64,000 nt of DNA from Hyaloscypha bicolor E (lineage: Eukaryota > Ascomycota > Leotiomycetes > Helotiales > Hyaloscyphaceae), in assembly GCF_002865645.1 (NCBI RefSeq), contig NW_020194554.1:744001-808000 (forward strand), written 5' to 3'. A program made the position numbers and the translations under genes. Shown here one piece after another: positions 43,856-55,180 of the stretch. Below the pieces are notes generated by a model. The model worked only from the letters and a program-made list of their open reading frames with translations, ran no database searches and was not told the origin of the DNA. The first letter of the stretch is position 1. Every line of letters starts with the position of its first letter.

Positions 43856-46800
43856 TCAATATGCCTCTTCATCGCTGTAGTCGTCATCGTCATCCTTGCT
43901 GAGGTCAACAAAGAGGTCGTCATCAAACGTCATCTCATCTTCGGTTTCGTCGTCGTTGGGAAGTAATTCATCTTGCACTGACAACTTCCAGTCTTTCTCC
44001 AGGTTATTGATATCAACGAGAATGTCTTTCTGCATGAGGAGCTTTGCATTCGACACCACTTTTCGAGAACTGGTGCGGCTGCCGTCAGTACTGTTTCGGT
44101 CAAAGAACTGCTTTATCTCCTCTCGAATTCGTTGCAAAATCAAGGCGTTCCCTTGTCCAAGTCTGGCTGGAACGTTGTCCAGGAGTTGATCCAATTCGCT
44201 TTTGATTGCTCTCTTGCCCACACGGTGCATATGCACTCCTTTGCTAGTCATGAAGTCGTCGATGTACATCCTGTTTCTGGCGTAGAAACCTCGCCCTGCA
44301 TTGAAGTTAGAACTTGGGTAGATCAGAGGTATCACTTTTGGGTACTCACCTGACTCTGAAGCACAATGCTCGTACATTTCCTCCAGAAACCCCTTAATAG
44401 CAGGGACGGCTAATTTATGAGCCTTCTTGATGACTTTCTTCATCTCGTCGAAGGCGGTATCGGTATCGTTGCGTAAGCGATTCTGTGTTCTAAGTATGTG
44501 GTCCTTCAGAACATCGATGCCATCTGAGGCATCCGGGAAAATGTCCTTATTTGCGATTGCATGTGCAAAATCGGAGACAAGTACCTTTCCAGCGTCGACA
44601 TAGTTGATTTTTTCTTGAGGAAACCGTCTGTAGAAGGCGAGGTCCCATGGCTTGACAATGTGAGTGGTAAGGTCATAAACTCTGTTTATATCAATGTCAG
44701 GCATGTCTTGTTCTGGAACATGTCGAGACTCACAGTTCATGGTTCCACCTATGATTACGGCCCTTGGAATCAGTCCATAGACCTCTCTTGCTGTTGATCT
44801 TCTTATGGGTAGCCCAATGGCAGGTCATAGCCCAGTATTCTGCGGTATCCCTCGCCTTCGCACCCGCAGGTTTCACAGCTTGAGGCACTACGGAATAAAC
44901 ATTTGTCTGAACAATATGCTTCAGTGTAGCCTCCGTCTTAATGGTGAGATTGCGCAGGTCCTATCTCGCCGTCAGTGATGAGTTGAATTGGTACACTGAA
45001 ACAGGATAACATACAGCTTCAAGATCGGCGACCAAGCTCTCCATCTGCGGCTCCCATTGCTCTCGCAACTCTGCGGGCATTTTGCTCTCACCATACTTAT
45101 CCATAATCCAAGGGTGATTTGAGGCCAAGAAATCGTCGACATCGTCCAGGAATGCTTGGGCATATCTCTCCCGATCACCAAGAGTCGTTCCAAGGACCCA
45201 ATCTCGAAGTGCAGAGACGTGGGTATCCTCCCTATTGGGAAATCCTATGTGTCTCTTTTCTGAACTTTGGTACCTAAGATGAACTGTCGCTGAGACGGGA
45301 AATACCTGCAAATGATTAACCGGTTGGCGCCCCATCTCTCGCAGGGTCGTCTCGTAATCAGCACGGATCGCTGCGCGCGACAACTCATTGCGGTGCCGAA
45401 TACACTGGACTGTCAATCTTGACTGAGCATAGATGCGAGCTTTCTCGAGGTGGGCAATTCTGCGTGCAAATGACAGCAATTTTTCGGCCTCTGCTTCGGT
45501 TGTGGTCTTCAGTTCAGAAAGTTCTTTTTCGAGCTCAGGGATTTTGGTCCTCAGCTCCACCTGCTCCTCTGAAGCTTTGCCAACAGTTGAAGCTGTACAA
45601 AGTGTTAGAACATAATTGCAATTCTAGGACTATCATTAGTTACCTTCTTCTGTGTCGCTGAGAGTACGCTTTCTTGCAGAAGCGAAGGGAGTAGAAGCGC
45701 TGGACAAAGCTTTCAGGCGGGATGTGAGGTTCTTGATATTGGCGGAGAGCTCTGCCATGGCCTTTTTATTCTTCTTATGGCTCTTGACAAGTGAACCATG
45801 CTGGCGTTCTAGTCCAGAAATGTCACCCTTGAGCTTCCATGCCTTTTTGATGTCTGGAGAGACCATGTCACCGAGCTCAGGATATTGTTTTGCGTATTGT
45901 GCGTAATCGAAGGAGCGATCAGTCTTGGACAGCACGAAGCAAAGCGAATCGGAATTATAAAGACCGTCGAGTTGAAGGTTACGCTTGGTATACTTTTCAA
46001 GCAACTCAGCCGCCTAGTCTGATTAGCACCACGTCATCGTGAAGTTTTAGCTTTGTCCGGGTTGGGGAATGGGCTGCCGGACGCAGAAAACCTACATTCT
46101 TCTCACTGATTCCTCGGGAGACATCTGCCACAATACAAGTGAGGGCTAAGTTTTTCGAATAATTCTCTGCAACAGCCGATCTGGCCGCGTTACTATCGAG
46201 ATTGCCAGGCAGATCTACCAGAATAACACCCGGTTCTATCCAATTAATTAGCACTAGGCGATCCCAAATCTGCAAAACCTTGCAGCTCCAAGGAGGCCTT
46301 ACCTAGCACTGAGCTCTTTACGAAAACCCGACAAAGCTTGATGAGTGGCCACCAATGGGGGGTTTTCTTGCTACTCTGTTCGCCGGAATCAATGTACTGT
46401 CGAATCTCATCGGAGAACGCCGATCGTGTATGCTTTTCGATCAACTTCGTCGAGCCGAGTACATCTCGGACTTCTGTGAGTAGGTCTTCGACGGACGCGG
46501 ACTCGAGCTTTTGGCGTGTATTGATGTGAGGGTAGACATACTTGATCTTGTCAAGACCCTGATTAATGCGTTCGTTTCTCTCCTCATCGATCTCGTTGTC
46601 CTCGTCAGTTGCAGACACTTGCTCCGCACGAAGATCTTCAAAAAGTGACTCCAGCTCCTCGCGCCACTCGGCCTGGGTGATATAAACCACCTCAGCTCGG
46701 AACAATTTATCTTTGTCCAAGGATTTGTTATAGCTGACTTCGGTCGGAACAGCCTGCCCAGTTAAGCGGGTTAGCACTTTGGCATCTCAAGCAAGCCAGT

Positions 46801-47498
46801 ATGGAGAAGAACAAGCCTGGCTGCTTACAGTAGAAGCCCTCCAAATACTCGAGGGCAACAAATCTTTGTGTCCGATCATGGCACTGTGGGTCTCGTTAGC
46901 AGGACAGACACAGCCAGCAGAAAATTTTGGTAATACTCTAACAACGTTGTCTTCCCAGCTCCCGTAGCACCCAAGAAGCCAACTTGAACTTGAAATTCCT
47001 GACGGGAGAGTCAGCATCTTGTTTTAGGAGAAATGTGGCCATGCGTCGGGAGAAAGTCATCAGATACAATTTCTCCCAAATACCTACTTTCTTGCGTGCC
47101 AGTATTTCATCTGTATATGCAATTAGCATCGAAGCAGTAGAGATAGCTAAAATAACGCTGGTAGGAAGTAAACAGGGTGGACACTTACGGATTTTGTCGA
47201 TGCGAGTCTGGCAAGGCGGAATTGCCAGAAGGTGCCGGCTCAGTGTATTCAACATTTTCTTCAAAGCTGATACGGCCATTCTCGCAGCTTGCTCCTTGAT
47301 CTTAACTCTCTCCAAACGTTTTTCGTGTTCGCATTGCTTCCAATTTGGGTCTGATACGAGAGGCTTCAGGGCCGGCTTGGCAAAGCTATCAAGTGCTGAC
47401 GACGTGCCCATGTTCTCGGAGTCATTCTGGAAACAACCAAGAACTTTTCGGGGTGGAGGGGTCAGATCCGCCTCTCTTTTGATTTTGGATGGTGCCAT
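43856..47498 (-). CDS. Dynamin-like large GTPase, 995 aa (nuclear GTPase SLIP-GC-like, fungal)
   Basis: Large P-loop GTPase of the dynamin superfamily, of the kind many mould genomes carry in several copies; the exact function is unknown. Eleven exons: 47498-47189, 47110-47088, 46998-46937, 46883-46829, 46753-46303, 46235-46096, 46013-45644, 45592-45015, 44960-44734, 44681-44350, 44295-43856. All phases agree. G1 is GFLGATGAGKT (residues 117-127), disrupted in the genome by introns around exon 3. ASTAVPTEV fits switch I, VILVDLPG is G3, and VLSKTD is G4. Long coiled-coil segments follow (about 400-520). The last ~35 residues are strongly acidic. Residues 1-60 carry a basic KIKR segment that could be nuclear-targeting. 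The ATG at 47498 is the first Met in frame. A fungal DUF7605-type C-terminal domain is my best family match from memory. Confidence 0.88.
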
Positions 47499-49152
47499 AA
47501 TGATTCGCGGAGGAAGATGGTCCGGGAGACGGGTGTGCGGGAAGTTGAAGTAGGATGTGCGAGATGCTACCCCCTGGTATTGGGAAAGGGAAAGCGATGA
47601 AACCTTGCCAATAGCAATGGAAGTTGACCTGGGGATCGCGCTGAGCGCGTTGTGGTTGGGGAGGAAGAAAGAGATTGTCCGAAGTTGAGGTGGAGGCTTC
47701 AAGACGGAAGATGAGATGGTTCAGCTACCTACAAATAATGAAGTGTTGAAGGGTTCCTTGAAAGCGAATTACTTGTATGGAAGATGATGTGATGCCCGTC
47801 AAAGGACGAATGGAGCGAAAAGCGGTGGAGTGGGGAAGTGAAGGGGTGATTCAGTGCAAGTGAGGTTGAACGTCAACGTGTCGAAGTGTGACGGGTGGAG
47901 TGGGACGATCGATGTAGTATGAATCGTAGTGTAGTGGGTTGAGCGGAGAAGAAAACGAAGGAAGTTGTCGTGTGTTCAAGAAGAAAGAAGGCAGTTGTTG
48001 TTGTCGAACGAAGGTGGATGGAAGGTAGGGGACAAGTACTCCTTTTATAGCCGAGGCGATTGCGCTAGGACCCACGAAATGCATGTCTCGCAACCTGCAA
48101 TATAATGAGATGAATTTCGTTGGATGGTATATGGAGATTGGTAGGTTCTCATTTGCAGCCGGGCCACTTGCTAAGGCAGACGAAACCAAAGTCTGTCGAG
48201 CGTCGCCTACTACCAGGTGAATCTTAAGTGACTATGAGGGCACGATGAGAACAAGGTCCCGACTTTCGAACGTATCACTTCCTAAATTCAAGACCAAGAG
48301 AACTCTACCTCGAGAGATTACAATTAATAGGCTCGACTGGTTGTCTTTTGGTGAGAGTGCGGCACAGTTGATATCTAGTGCGACAAAGTCCAGCTATGGC
48401 TCAAGGTGGGGCACCTCAACCTGAAGAGTCTGACAGAATACTTTCAAATGAGTGTTCGTGAAAGGTGAGCGCCCTTGAGGCCAGTCAATACGATGTTGAT
48501 CTTCATTTGATCAATCATACGGTCCACCTTCATTCAGATATAGGCATTATTGCACGGATTGCCTAACCCACCAGCATGCATCACAGTTGCTGGGGTGTGG
48601 GTGACTGTCAATTCAGGACCATTTAATGTGTCTTATCCGTGAAAAGTGAAATCGAATTGATGCTGTTATTTCAACGCTGATCATGTCTGAAATAATATGC
48701 AAGTACTGAAGCAACGACTAATTGGCATATCTGTCGACGAATGCCGAGTTTAGCATCGAGAAATGTGGCCCAATAGACCCTCGTCACTGGCCATTCATAG
48801 CCACTACAGCATATGAGGCTTCGCTCGGGGCATGGCCCTGAAGCCACAGTAGCGCCTAACTGGCGGAAAACAAAAGCAAGTAACGTGACGGCATGGAAAC
48901 TGCCTCCCGTGATGCAGAGTGGTCATCCTCAAACATCTCCTAGCCTCAACTTCCAGCTGCTCGTGCCAATTTCACAACCGAGAGATGCTACTGGGTTGCG
49001 ACACCTCGGAGCCCTAAGCCTAATCGTGCTACGACTTCAACGTCTCTGACCATCACTAGAGCGGAGGACTGCGGATGCAAACATGTATCTTCTCAGCTAT
49101 GTACAATACATTCCTGAAACCCCTTCCCTCACGAATACTCCTACATGAACTT
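47499..49152. other. Gene-free stretch
   Basis: About 1.65 kb between the GTPase start and the complex I subunit stop. The part next to 47499 is purine-rich on the plus strand (CT-rich sense), common for fungal 5' leaders. Open frames are short and motif-free. Confidence 0.5.
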
Positions 49153-49975
49153 TCACGGTCCATGGTGTGCATAGGTTGATCTTTTCTTGAGGTGCACGGG
49201 TGTTTCGCCAGCGGGCGTGTCGGGAATTACTTTCTCAAGTTTCTGCCATGCATTAGCCAGAGCAAAAGTCCAGAGACGGTGGTGAAACTCACCAGATTGT
49301 CGAAAACACATTTATTGAGCTTCCATTCAGCTGGTCGGCATTGCCAGAGTTGCTGGTTATTGTTGTCGAGGCAAGTCCAGTGCTTGCGGAATTCCTCTAG
49401 GCAGTGCTTGTTGACATCCTCGATTCTGTAGCAAATTTCGTTAGCGGCTGTTCTTGGAACTTAAATCTACCCGGCTGTTGCACCACCTTCCAAGGTACCT
49501 CTGGCCGGAACTTCATTCTGTTCTGTTCTTGTCGGAGCTCTCAGCACAGCTTTAGCTCAAGCCCTGGACACACTACTAGGAGACGCCCTGTTCCAGACTG
49601 TCCCCCAATCGTCCACCCAGATTTCTACTATGACGCTAACATCCTCGGGGGGGTAGCACTCACACACTCCTCGCGCATCTTGTGACCTTTCTCCCTTCTT
49701 TCAAGCAATCAATTTCGCCTTTGCCATTACTCTCGCTCTTGCATTGCATGAAGTCGTCATTGTACGGTTTGCATCTTGCCCCAATGAAAAAGCTGGCCGA
49801 TAGCAATGGCGCCGAACTGCTTCCAATTTCTGTGACAGGCGGGATCTCCGCAGGAAGGGGTGTGGTGTCAATGAGGGTGGTTTGATTGAACCTACAATGG
49901 AGGCTGATCAGCATCTACTGGGCGGAAAGGGGCAATTCTTGGGGGCAGGACTTACCTAGCTGGTCTTCCCGCCAT
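49153..49975 (-). CDS. nuo-20.8: Complex I accessory subunit, NDUFA8 / 20.8-kDa type (CHCH)
   Basis: Accessory subunit of mitochondrial NADH:ubiquinone oxidoreductase, located at the intermembrane-space side and imported by the Mia40 disulfide pathway in characterised homologues. Exons 49975-49956, 49891-49664, 49425-49293 and 49242-49153 give 156 aa. Conserved stretches include IDTTPLPAEIP, SAPLLSASFFIGARCKPYN and DDFMQCKSESNGKGEIDC. Twin CX9C-type cysteine patterns follow: C..YNDDFMQC / C..KEGRKVTRC, then HCLEEFRKHWTC / CRPAEWKLNKC. The first exon encodes only MAGRPA plus two bases, and intron 2 is 238 bp, so the gene is easily missed. It is divergent from NUP57 (465 bp between starts). Confidence 0.94.
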
Positions 49976-50440
49976 CTTAAATGTAGTTTCGCAGGATCGA
50001 GAAGTTCGTGGCAGACTCAATTGATAGCTCCAGGATTTCGAGGGCTTGAAGTGAGGTCAGGAATGCGAAAGCTGGGGAAGCTTTGATTGGATTACTAAGC
50101 GAGATTTTTTACGCCAGGCGCGCTCCCAATCCGAAGCTTCAACCTCGTGACAGCAATTTTCCAAGCTGATCATCAACTCGATCTCCTGCGTCAAATCCAA
50201 GTTTCAACGGTAGCCTTATGTGAACCATCGTCTTGTTCAGCTTCCGATACTTGCTAAAGGGGGATTTCACCGGCTCCGAACCTGCGGGTCTCTCAATCAT
50301 CGGACGCCCTCTCGAGCAGCTCTACGCTGCCACCAGCCTCTGCGCGACTCCGAGTTGGCTGCTGAACGACGTCGTCTGCAGGATCCCGAGGCATCAACTT
50401 TTACCAGTTCGGGATCAACGCGTTTCCACCTTCTGCCACC
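49976..50440. promoter_or_regulatory. Divergent promoter of complex I subunit and NUP57
   Basis: 465 bp between opposed start codons; it must hold both promoters and leaders. No individual element is claimed. Confidence 0.5.
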
Positions 50441-51895
50441 ATGTTCGGGTCAACAATAGGTCAGAATAAGCCTGCTGGCGGAGGATTGTTTGGGTCCACG
50501 CTGGGAGTAAACACTCAGCAACCTAGCAGTAGCACATTTGGAGGGCTTGGACAAAATAATCAGCCAAATCAGCAACAACAGACCGGGGGACTGTTCAGCA
50601 ATTTGGGCCAGAATAATCAACAAACCCAGCCCCAGCACGGTGGAGGATTATTTGTACAAAGCACGCAGAATAAACCACAACAAAGCGGTCTGTTTGGACA
50701 AAGTACGCAGCAAGGTGGAGGACCCTTCGGTGGACTTGGTCAGAATACCCAACAAAATCAACAGCAGCAAGGCGGAGGATTGTTTGGTGGGCCAGGCCAG
50801 CAAAGCCAAACACAGCAGACTGGTGGCTTATTCGGGGGTATGAATCAGAATAGTCAACAGCCGCAGCAACCCGGAGGCGTGTTTGGCGGATCGACACAAG
50901 GCGCTTTTGCGCAATCTACACAACTTCCTCAGCTGGGACAAAGTACGAATACAATGTGGCAGCCTCTCAGTGCTTTCAATCCTCGTAAGTATCCCTGCGT
51001 GTCGCCTGATTTATCAACTAACGTTCTATCAGGCGAGAAGACCGTACCAGAGCAGATTTCTTTAATACTCGAAAAATGGGACACTGGAAATCCGAATTGC
51101 GTATTCAAACACTACTTCTACAACAAGGTGGAGGAAAATATGGCGCCATATTATCGACCATCTCCTGGTGAGGATCCGAAAGAATGGGAGGACGCTCTAT
51201 CAAGGAAACAAGGGCCAGGATTCATCCCGGTCCTCTGCGTGGGATTTGCTCAGATGGGTAAAAGAATTGAGATTCAGCAGAAGGGTTTGGCATACTTCAA
51301 CGCCCGCCTTCACGAAATCAACAGCTCACTGACCGCCATGATGCAACGGCACGAGACCCAAACCAGTGTCAGAACGACGGATGCAAGAAGAAAACATCTT
51401 GTATTGAAACAGAGGTGTCTGGCTTTAGCGACAAAAGTCCAGGTATTGAGGAACAGAGGATATGCGATGGGAGGCGATGAAGAGGTTCTGCGGACGAAGT
51501 TGATGGCCTTGGAGAAGAGTGTAAATGATCCGGGATTGGGTGCGAGAGGCGAAGAAATCTGGGCTCGGATGTTGATTGTTCAAGAAAGGGCTAGACTATT
51601 AAAGAACGAAATTGAGAAAACGGGTCAAGAACCGACTGACATCTTGGATGAAGAGATGAGTCGGCGGGCGAGAAAGGTATGATTTTCCCCCCGGTCGAGC
51701 AGAAATCTTACTAATAAAAAAAAAACTCGCTAGATATTGGAGGACTACAACACGCAATTACTTCATTTGAAGACGGAGGTTGAGAAGATACAAAAAGACT
51801 TTGTGGAATGGGAAAAAGAGCAAGGCGGACCGATTGCTTCAAAGGCTAAGGAGCCGAAGAATGATACCCCGGGGAAATCACTGCAGTTTGTTTAG
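50441..51895 (+). CDS. NUP57: Nucleoporin Nup57 (Nup54 family), FG-repeat
   Basis: Central-channel FG nucleoporin, partner of Nup62/Nsp1 and Nup49 in the nuclear pore. Exons 50441-50984, 51033-51676 and 51734-51895 give 449 aa. Residues 1-165 are Gln/Asn/Gly-rich with repeated GLFG and FGG units (for example GGLFGG, GGLFGQ), which bind transport receptors. From about residue 185 the Nup54-type alpha-helical domain follows: EKTVPEQISLILEKWDTGNP, then YNKVEEN and KEWEDALSRKQGPGF, ending in heptad-like helices (LLHLKTEVEKIQKDF). The first intron is 48 bp and keeps the frame open, so it could be read through as coding; its GTAAGT...CTAAC...CAG signals and the family sequence argue for splicing. 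The ATG lies in the context CCACCATG. Confidence 0.95.
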
Positions 51896-52208
51896 AAATG
51901 CATGGAGCTTTGGATTCGTGTACGAACATAATGAACCCTGTATGATAGAAGCAGATCACGTGAGACGACACTTTTTTCCTGGACAGAGCAGAAATGGAGG
52001 AAGAAAGCTAGAAATATGAGCTTCTTAAATCAAAACAGATGTGTTCCATCTACCCCTTACGAGTAATTCTCAAGATCCAACGCCGTTCTCGGAATTTTTG
52101 AATTGTTACCCATGACTCACCTCAAAAGTCAGTGGGACAGATCTAAGTAACCGGGTCTCATTCACAAGCTCTCAACTTTAACTAACCAACATTTGAACAT
52201 CACACAAA
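51896..52208. other. Intergenic region
   Basis: 313 bp holding the NUP57 3' flank and the promoter of the acetyltransferase gene. No element recognised. Confidence 0.4.
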
Positions 52209-53006
52209 ATGTCCTCCAACGAACCAGAAGGCGACTTTGTCACTGGACCCCCTGCTCTTCACCCATCCACTCTCCCCTCAACTTTCATCCTGGGATCCAA
52301 CCCTTTACCTCACCGCATTAACCTGCGCCCCCTCACCCTATCTCACGCCAAAGACCTGTTTGCCAACCTTTCCAGTCCAGTTAATGACCATCTATACAAA
52401 TACTTACCCGGCGGCCCCTTTCCCGACGTCGAATCTTTCACCAAACACATCCAGTGGCTGATCGACGAACCGGGCTGTTACGCCTTCTCAATCTTCTCCG
52501 CTGACAAGATTCATCTCTCGAATCAAGATCCTTCAACGCCCACAGGAGGCAAGGACAAGGATTCAGAAGGAACAGCAGTTTCAATAATCTGCCTCCTAAA
52601 CATCGTCCCTGCAAATCGCAGCATCGAGATCGGTCACGTGCTCTATGCTGCTACCCTTCAACGCACCACGCCCGCAACAGCTGCCTACTACCTTCTCATG
52701 AAACTCTGTTTCGAAGACTTGCATTATCAGAGGGTAGAGTGGAAATGCAATGACCGGAACAAACCGAGTGAGAGAGCGGCGCTGAGGTTGGGTTTTCAAT
52801 ACGAAGGCACTTTTAGGAAACACATGATTGTGAAAGGGAGAAGGAGGGATAGTGCTTGGTTTAGCGTTTTGGATGATGAGTGGAAGGAAAGTGTGGGGGA
52901 GGCGTTGGAAAAGTGGCTAAGTCCGGGAAACTTTGACGAGACGGGTGGGCAGAGGAGGAAGCTGGAGGAGGTTAGGGGGGAGGTTGAGAAGAGGGCTAGA
53001 GTGTGA
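52209..53006 (+). CDS. GNAT acetyltransferase, RimJ/RimL type
   Basis: Predicted N-acetyltransferase using acetyl-CoA. Single exon, 265 aa. The fold order fits the Acetyltransf_3 group: INLRPLTLSHAKDLFANL at the start, an inserted low-complexity loop (about residues 106-122, Gly/Asp/Ser-rich), the strand SIEIGHVLYAATLQRTT, then the acetyl-CoA region and the hallmark RVEWKCNDRNKPSERAALRLGF followed by YEGTFRKHMIVKGRRRDSAWFS. Relatives modify small molecules or protein N-termini; the substrate here is unknown. No signal peptide. The gene is complete with an ordinary ATG context. Confidence 0.92.
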   Translation: MSSNEPEGDFVTGPPALHPSTLPSTFILGSNPLPHRINLRPLTLSHAKDLFANLSSPVNDHLYKYLPGGPFPDVESFTKHIQWLIDEPGCYAFSIFSADKIHLSNQDPSTPTGGKDKDSEGTAVSIICLLNIVPANRSIEIGHVLYAATLQRTTPATAAYYLLMKLCFEDLHYQRVEWKCNDRNKPSERAALRLGFQYEGTFRKHMIVKGRRRDSAWFSVLDDEWKESVGEALEKWLSPGNFDETGGQRRKLEEVRGEVEKRARV

Positions 53007-53660
53007 GTGCTGGTGGTTAGGAAAAGGAGGGTTTGGTGATGTGCAGACGAGATGCAACATGGTCGGATATTTTCTGGTTCCGGTGAGACATCGCAGAGTA
53101 AAAGAAACTTTCTTCACATGAATTATTTCCCTTCGTCTCCCTTCCTTACCCCGCAACTTTCCCTCTCGAATAGCACGCACGTTCTCCACATCTTGGTCGA
53201 GGTAGATAGCAACCAGACTTGTAAGGTCATCTTGGTATTATAGCGGCAAAAGCATTATCTCCCTTGCAGGTGCCTGGCACAAACTTCTGACGGTAGCCTT
53301 CCGTCCACCAACATCTGAAAACAGTCTCGAAGTTCGGCCGAGCAGCTATTGGTGGAAGAAATGGCACAGCGATGGCCTCCATGGAAAATCATCCATCACC
53401 CTCTAAATACAAACTCAAAATGCTACTCTAAGGAGAGTGTTGCTCATCGAGAATCTGCCCCAGTCGTGGTTTATGAATCATGTGTGGGATTTCATTGCCG
53501 TCAATCCCAAGAGCATCGCAGCATGATGGTTCTCATTGACTGATGTTGTATCTTTGGTATATACAGAGTAGTAAGGGACCGAAGTGCCAGAAACAAAGCC
53601 TGGAAACATGCTTCCTAGAACTGCTTTTCCTTCCGAGCAGTGCAGATTTGTTCACGAACT
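53007..53660. other. Intergenic region
   Basis: About 650 bp between the acetyltransferase gene and the GH11-like gene, which converge. No gene, RNA or repeat seen. Confidence 0.45.
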
Positions 53661-54408
53661 TTAGCTTGCAGGCCCAGTTCTAATCTTCTGGCTGGTAGAT
53701 CCAGCTGCATTATTGTGACCTTCTATTGATAGGACCTGGTAGTCGTGTGCCCCCAAGTCCATGCCAGCTTTTTTCCACGCGTCGAAATGATTTGCCACGG
53801 TAAAGGAAGCGCTCTGTCTCTTCGTTTTGCGGACGGAAATGTACTGGTGGAAGGTCGAGGTGCCGACGATTGATGGCGAGTGGGTACGAGTGGTTTCGTA
53901 GATCGTGTAGCATGATCCATCGCAGGTAATAGTGCCTCTCGAGCCGCCGCCAACGTATTGGATGGCATTGGTGTAGTCTTCGGTGATGTAATATTCCACG
54001 AGGGGGTCTTTGGTCCAGCCGTACACCTGGAAAGTAACAGTGCCAGCAGTCGCTTTGTGGGCGCCAGTAAATGTTATATTTCTGAACATAATTAATCAAC
54101 CATCGTAGAATAAAGAATGAAGGGTATTATTACCTTGTATTTCCAGTCTTCCATCCACGTCTCACGACGAAATCTGCAGCTCCAGAGAAAATGACTGAAA
54201 ATCCATCTGTTGTCGTCGAGAATTGAATATTCCCAACGGTCTTGTAGTTCCGCGTGTAGTCTTGGCATTTAAGGAGGCCTTTACGGTCCGTCAGAATAAA
54301 ATCTGCGTTCACCTCTTCTAAGGTCGTGGGCGCGGCAAGAGTTCCAACAAACGCAGAGAAAAGGACGAAAAGGTAAGATGGGGAAACCGTTTTGGCGGTC
54401 GTTGACAG
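53661..54408 (-). pseudogene. GH11 endo-xylanase-like gene lacking an ATG
   Basis: GH11 enzymes cleave xylan with two catalytic glutamates. Exons 54408-54134 and 54081-53661 (52-bp intron) encode a GH11 jelly-roll end: VYGWTKDPLVEYYI (nucleophile Glu), YETTRTHSPSI, TFHQYISVRKTKR, NHFDAWKKAGMDLG, and LSIEGH where the second Glu is expected. The N-terminal part is divergent; only GAADFVVRRGW recalls the family. A good signal-peptide-like stretch (SYLFVLFSAFVGTLAAPT) is in frame, but no ATG precedes it before an upstream stop. A CTG (54408-54406) stands where the start would be. Either the start was lost, initiation is at a non-AUG codon, or a further 5' exon exists. All downstream sequence is open, so decay would be recent. 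Confidence 0.72.
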
Positions 54409-55180
54409 TCGAAAAATATATACACGGAAGAGGACAGATATATGAAGCAGCTCAATGATGGAGAATGCCTGCTAAAGGTGTCGGTGTGGCTTGCATTTAT
54501 ATCGGAGACTGTAACCCGCAAAATAACCCACCTCCGCAGCGAGCCCGTGCCGTGGGAAAAAATTAATACTGTGATAAATGGTGGGAAGGTAATAGCCTTT
54601 TGTTTTGAAACGAATGGATTATGAACTGCTGAATTGGCGTGAAATATACAGAGGAAGTTATGTCCACTTGAGCCGATGGCGCGAACGAGGCCCAATTCAG
54701 TCATTAGTTCAAGGGGGGAGCTCGCTTAAAAGCATATCTTGATCCACGACTGAACTCGGTCTTGAGCTCGAGGCTCACCAACGGTGGCATTGCATTTAGC
54801 GGAGGCCAACTCGAACTTGGTATCAGGCCATGTCTCCATTGTGGCTGTTGACTGCTTGAAAATCATGGTTAACAGCCTAGAATGAGAATCGGAGCTTGGC
54901 ACTTGTCAAAAGCGTCGGAAATGCAATTTGACTTCCACATCAGATATCGATTAATTGACCAACCAGGCACTTCTATTGATAAGCAATGACCGCTAAATCG
55001 CAAATAGCCGTCCCCTTTCTTTGTTCTCCGGACCAATGTGCCAAGCAATAACCGCCCTACCTGGTCCACCGAAGTAGATGTTTCCCAGCTTCAAGAAAAG
55101 TGCAAATGTCCCCGAGGTATTAAGTACAAAATCGAAAGTGGCTAATTCTCCCAAACGCCGATGCAAGTGATTGCGAAAAT
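54409..55180. other. Intergenic region
   Basis: About 770 bp upstream of the GH11-like gene and downstream of NSE4. A search here for a 5' exon of the GH11-like gene found no convincing ATG exon with a donor. Nothing else seen. Confidence 0.45.
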
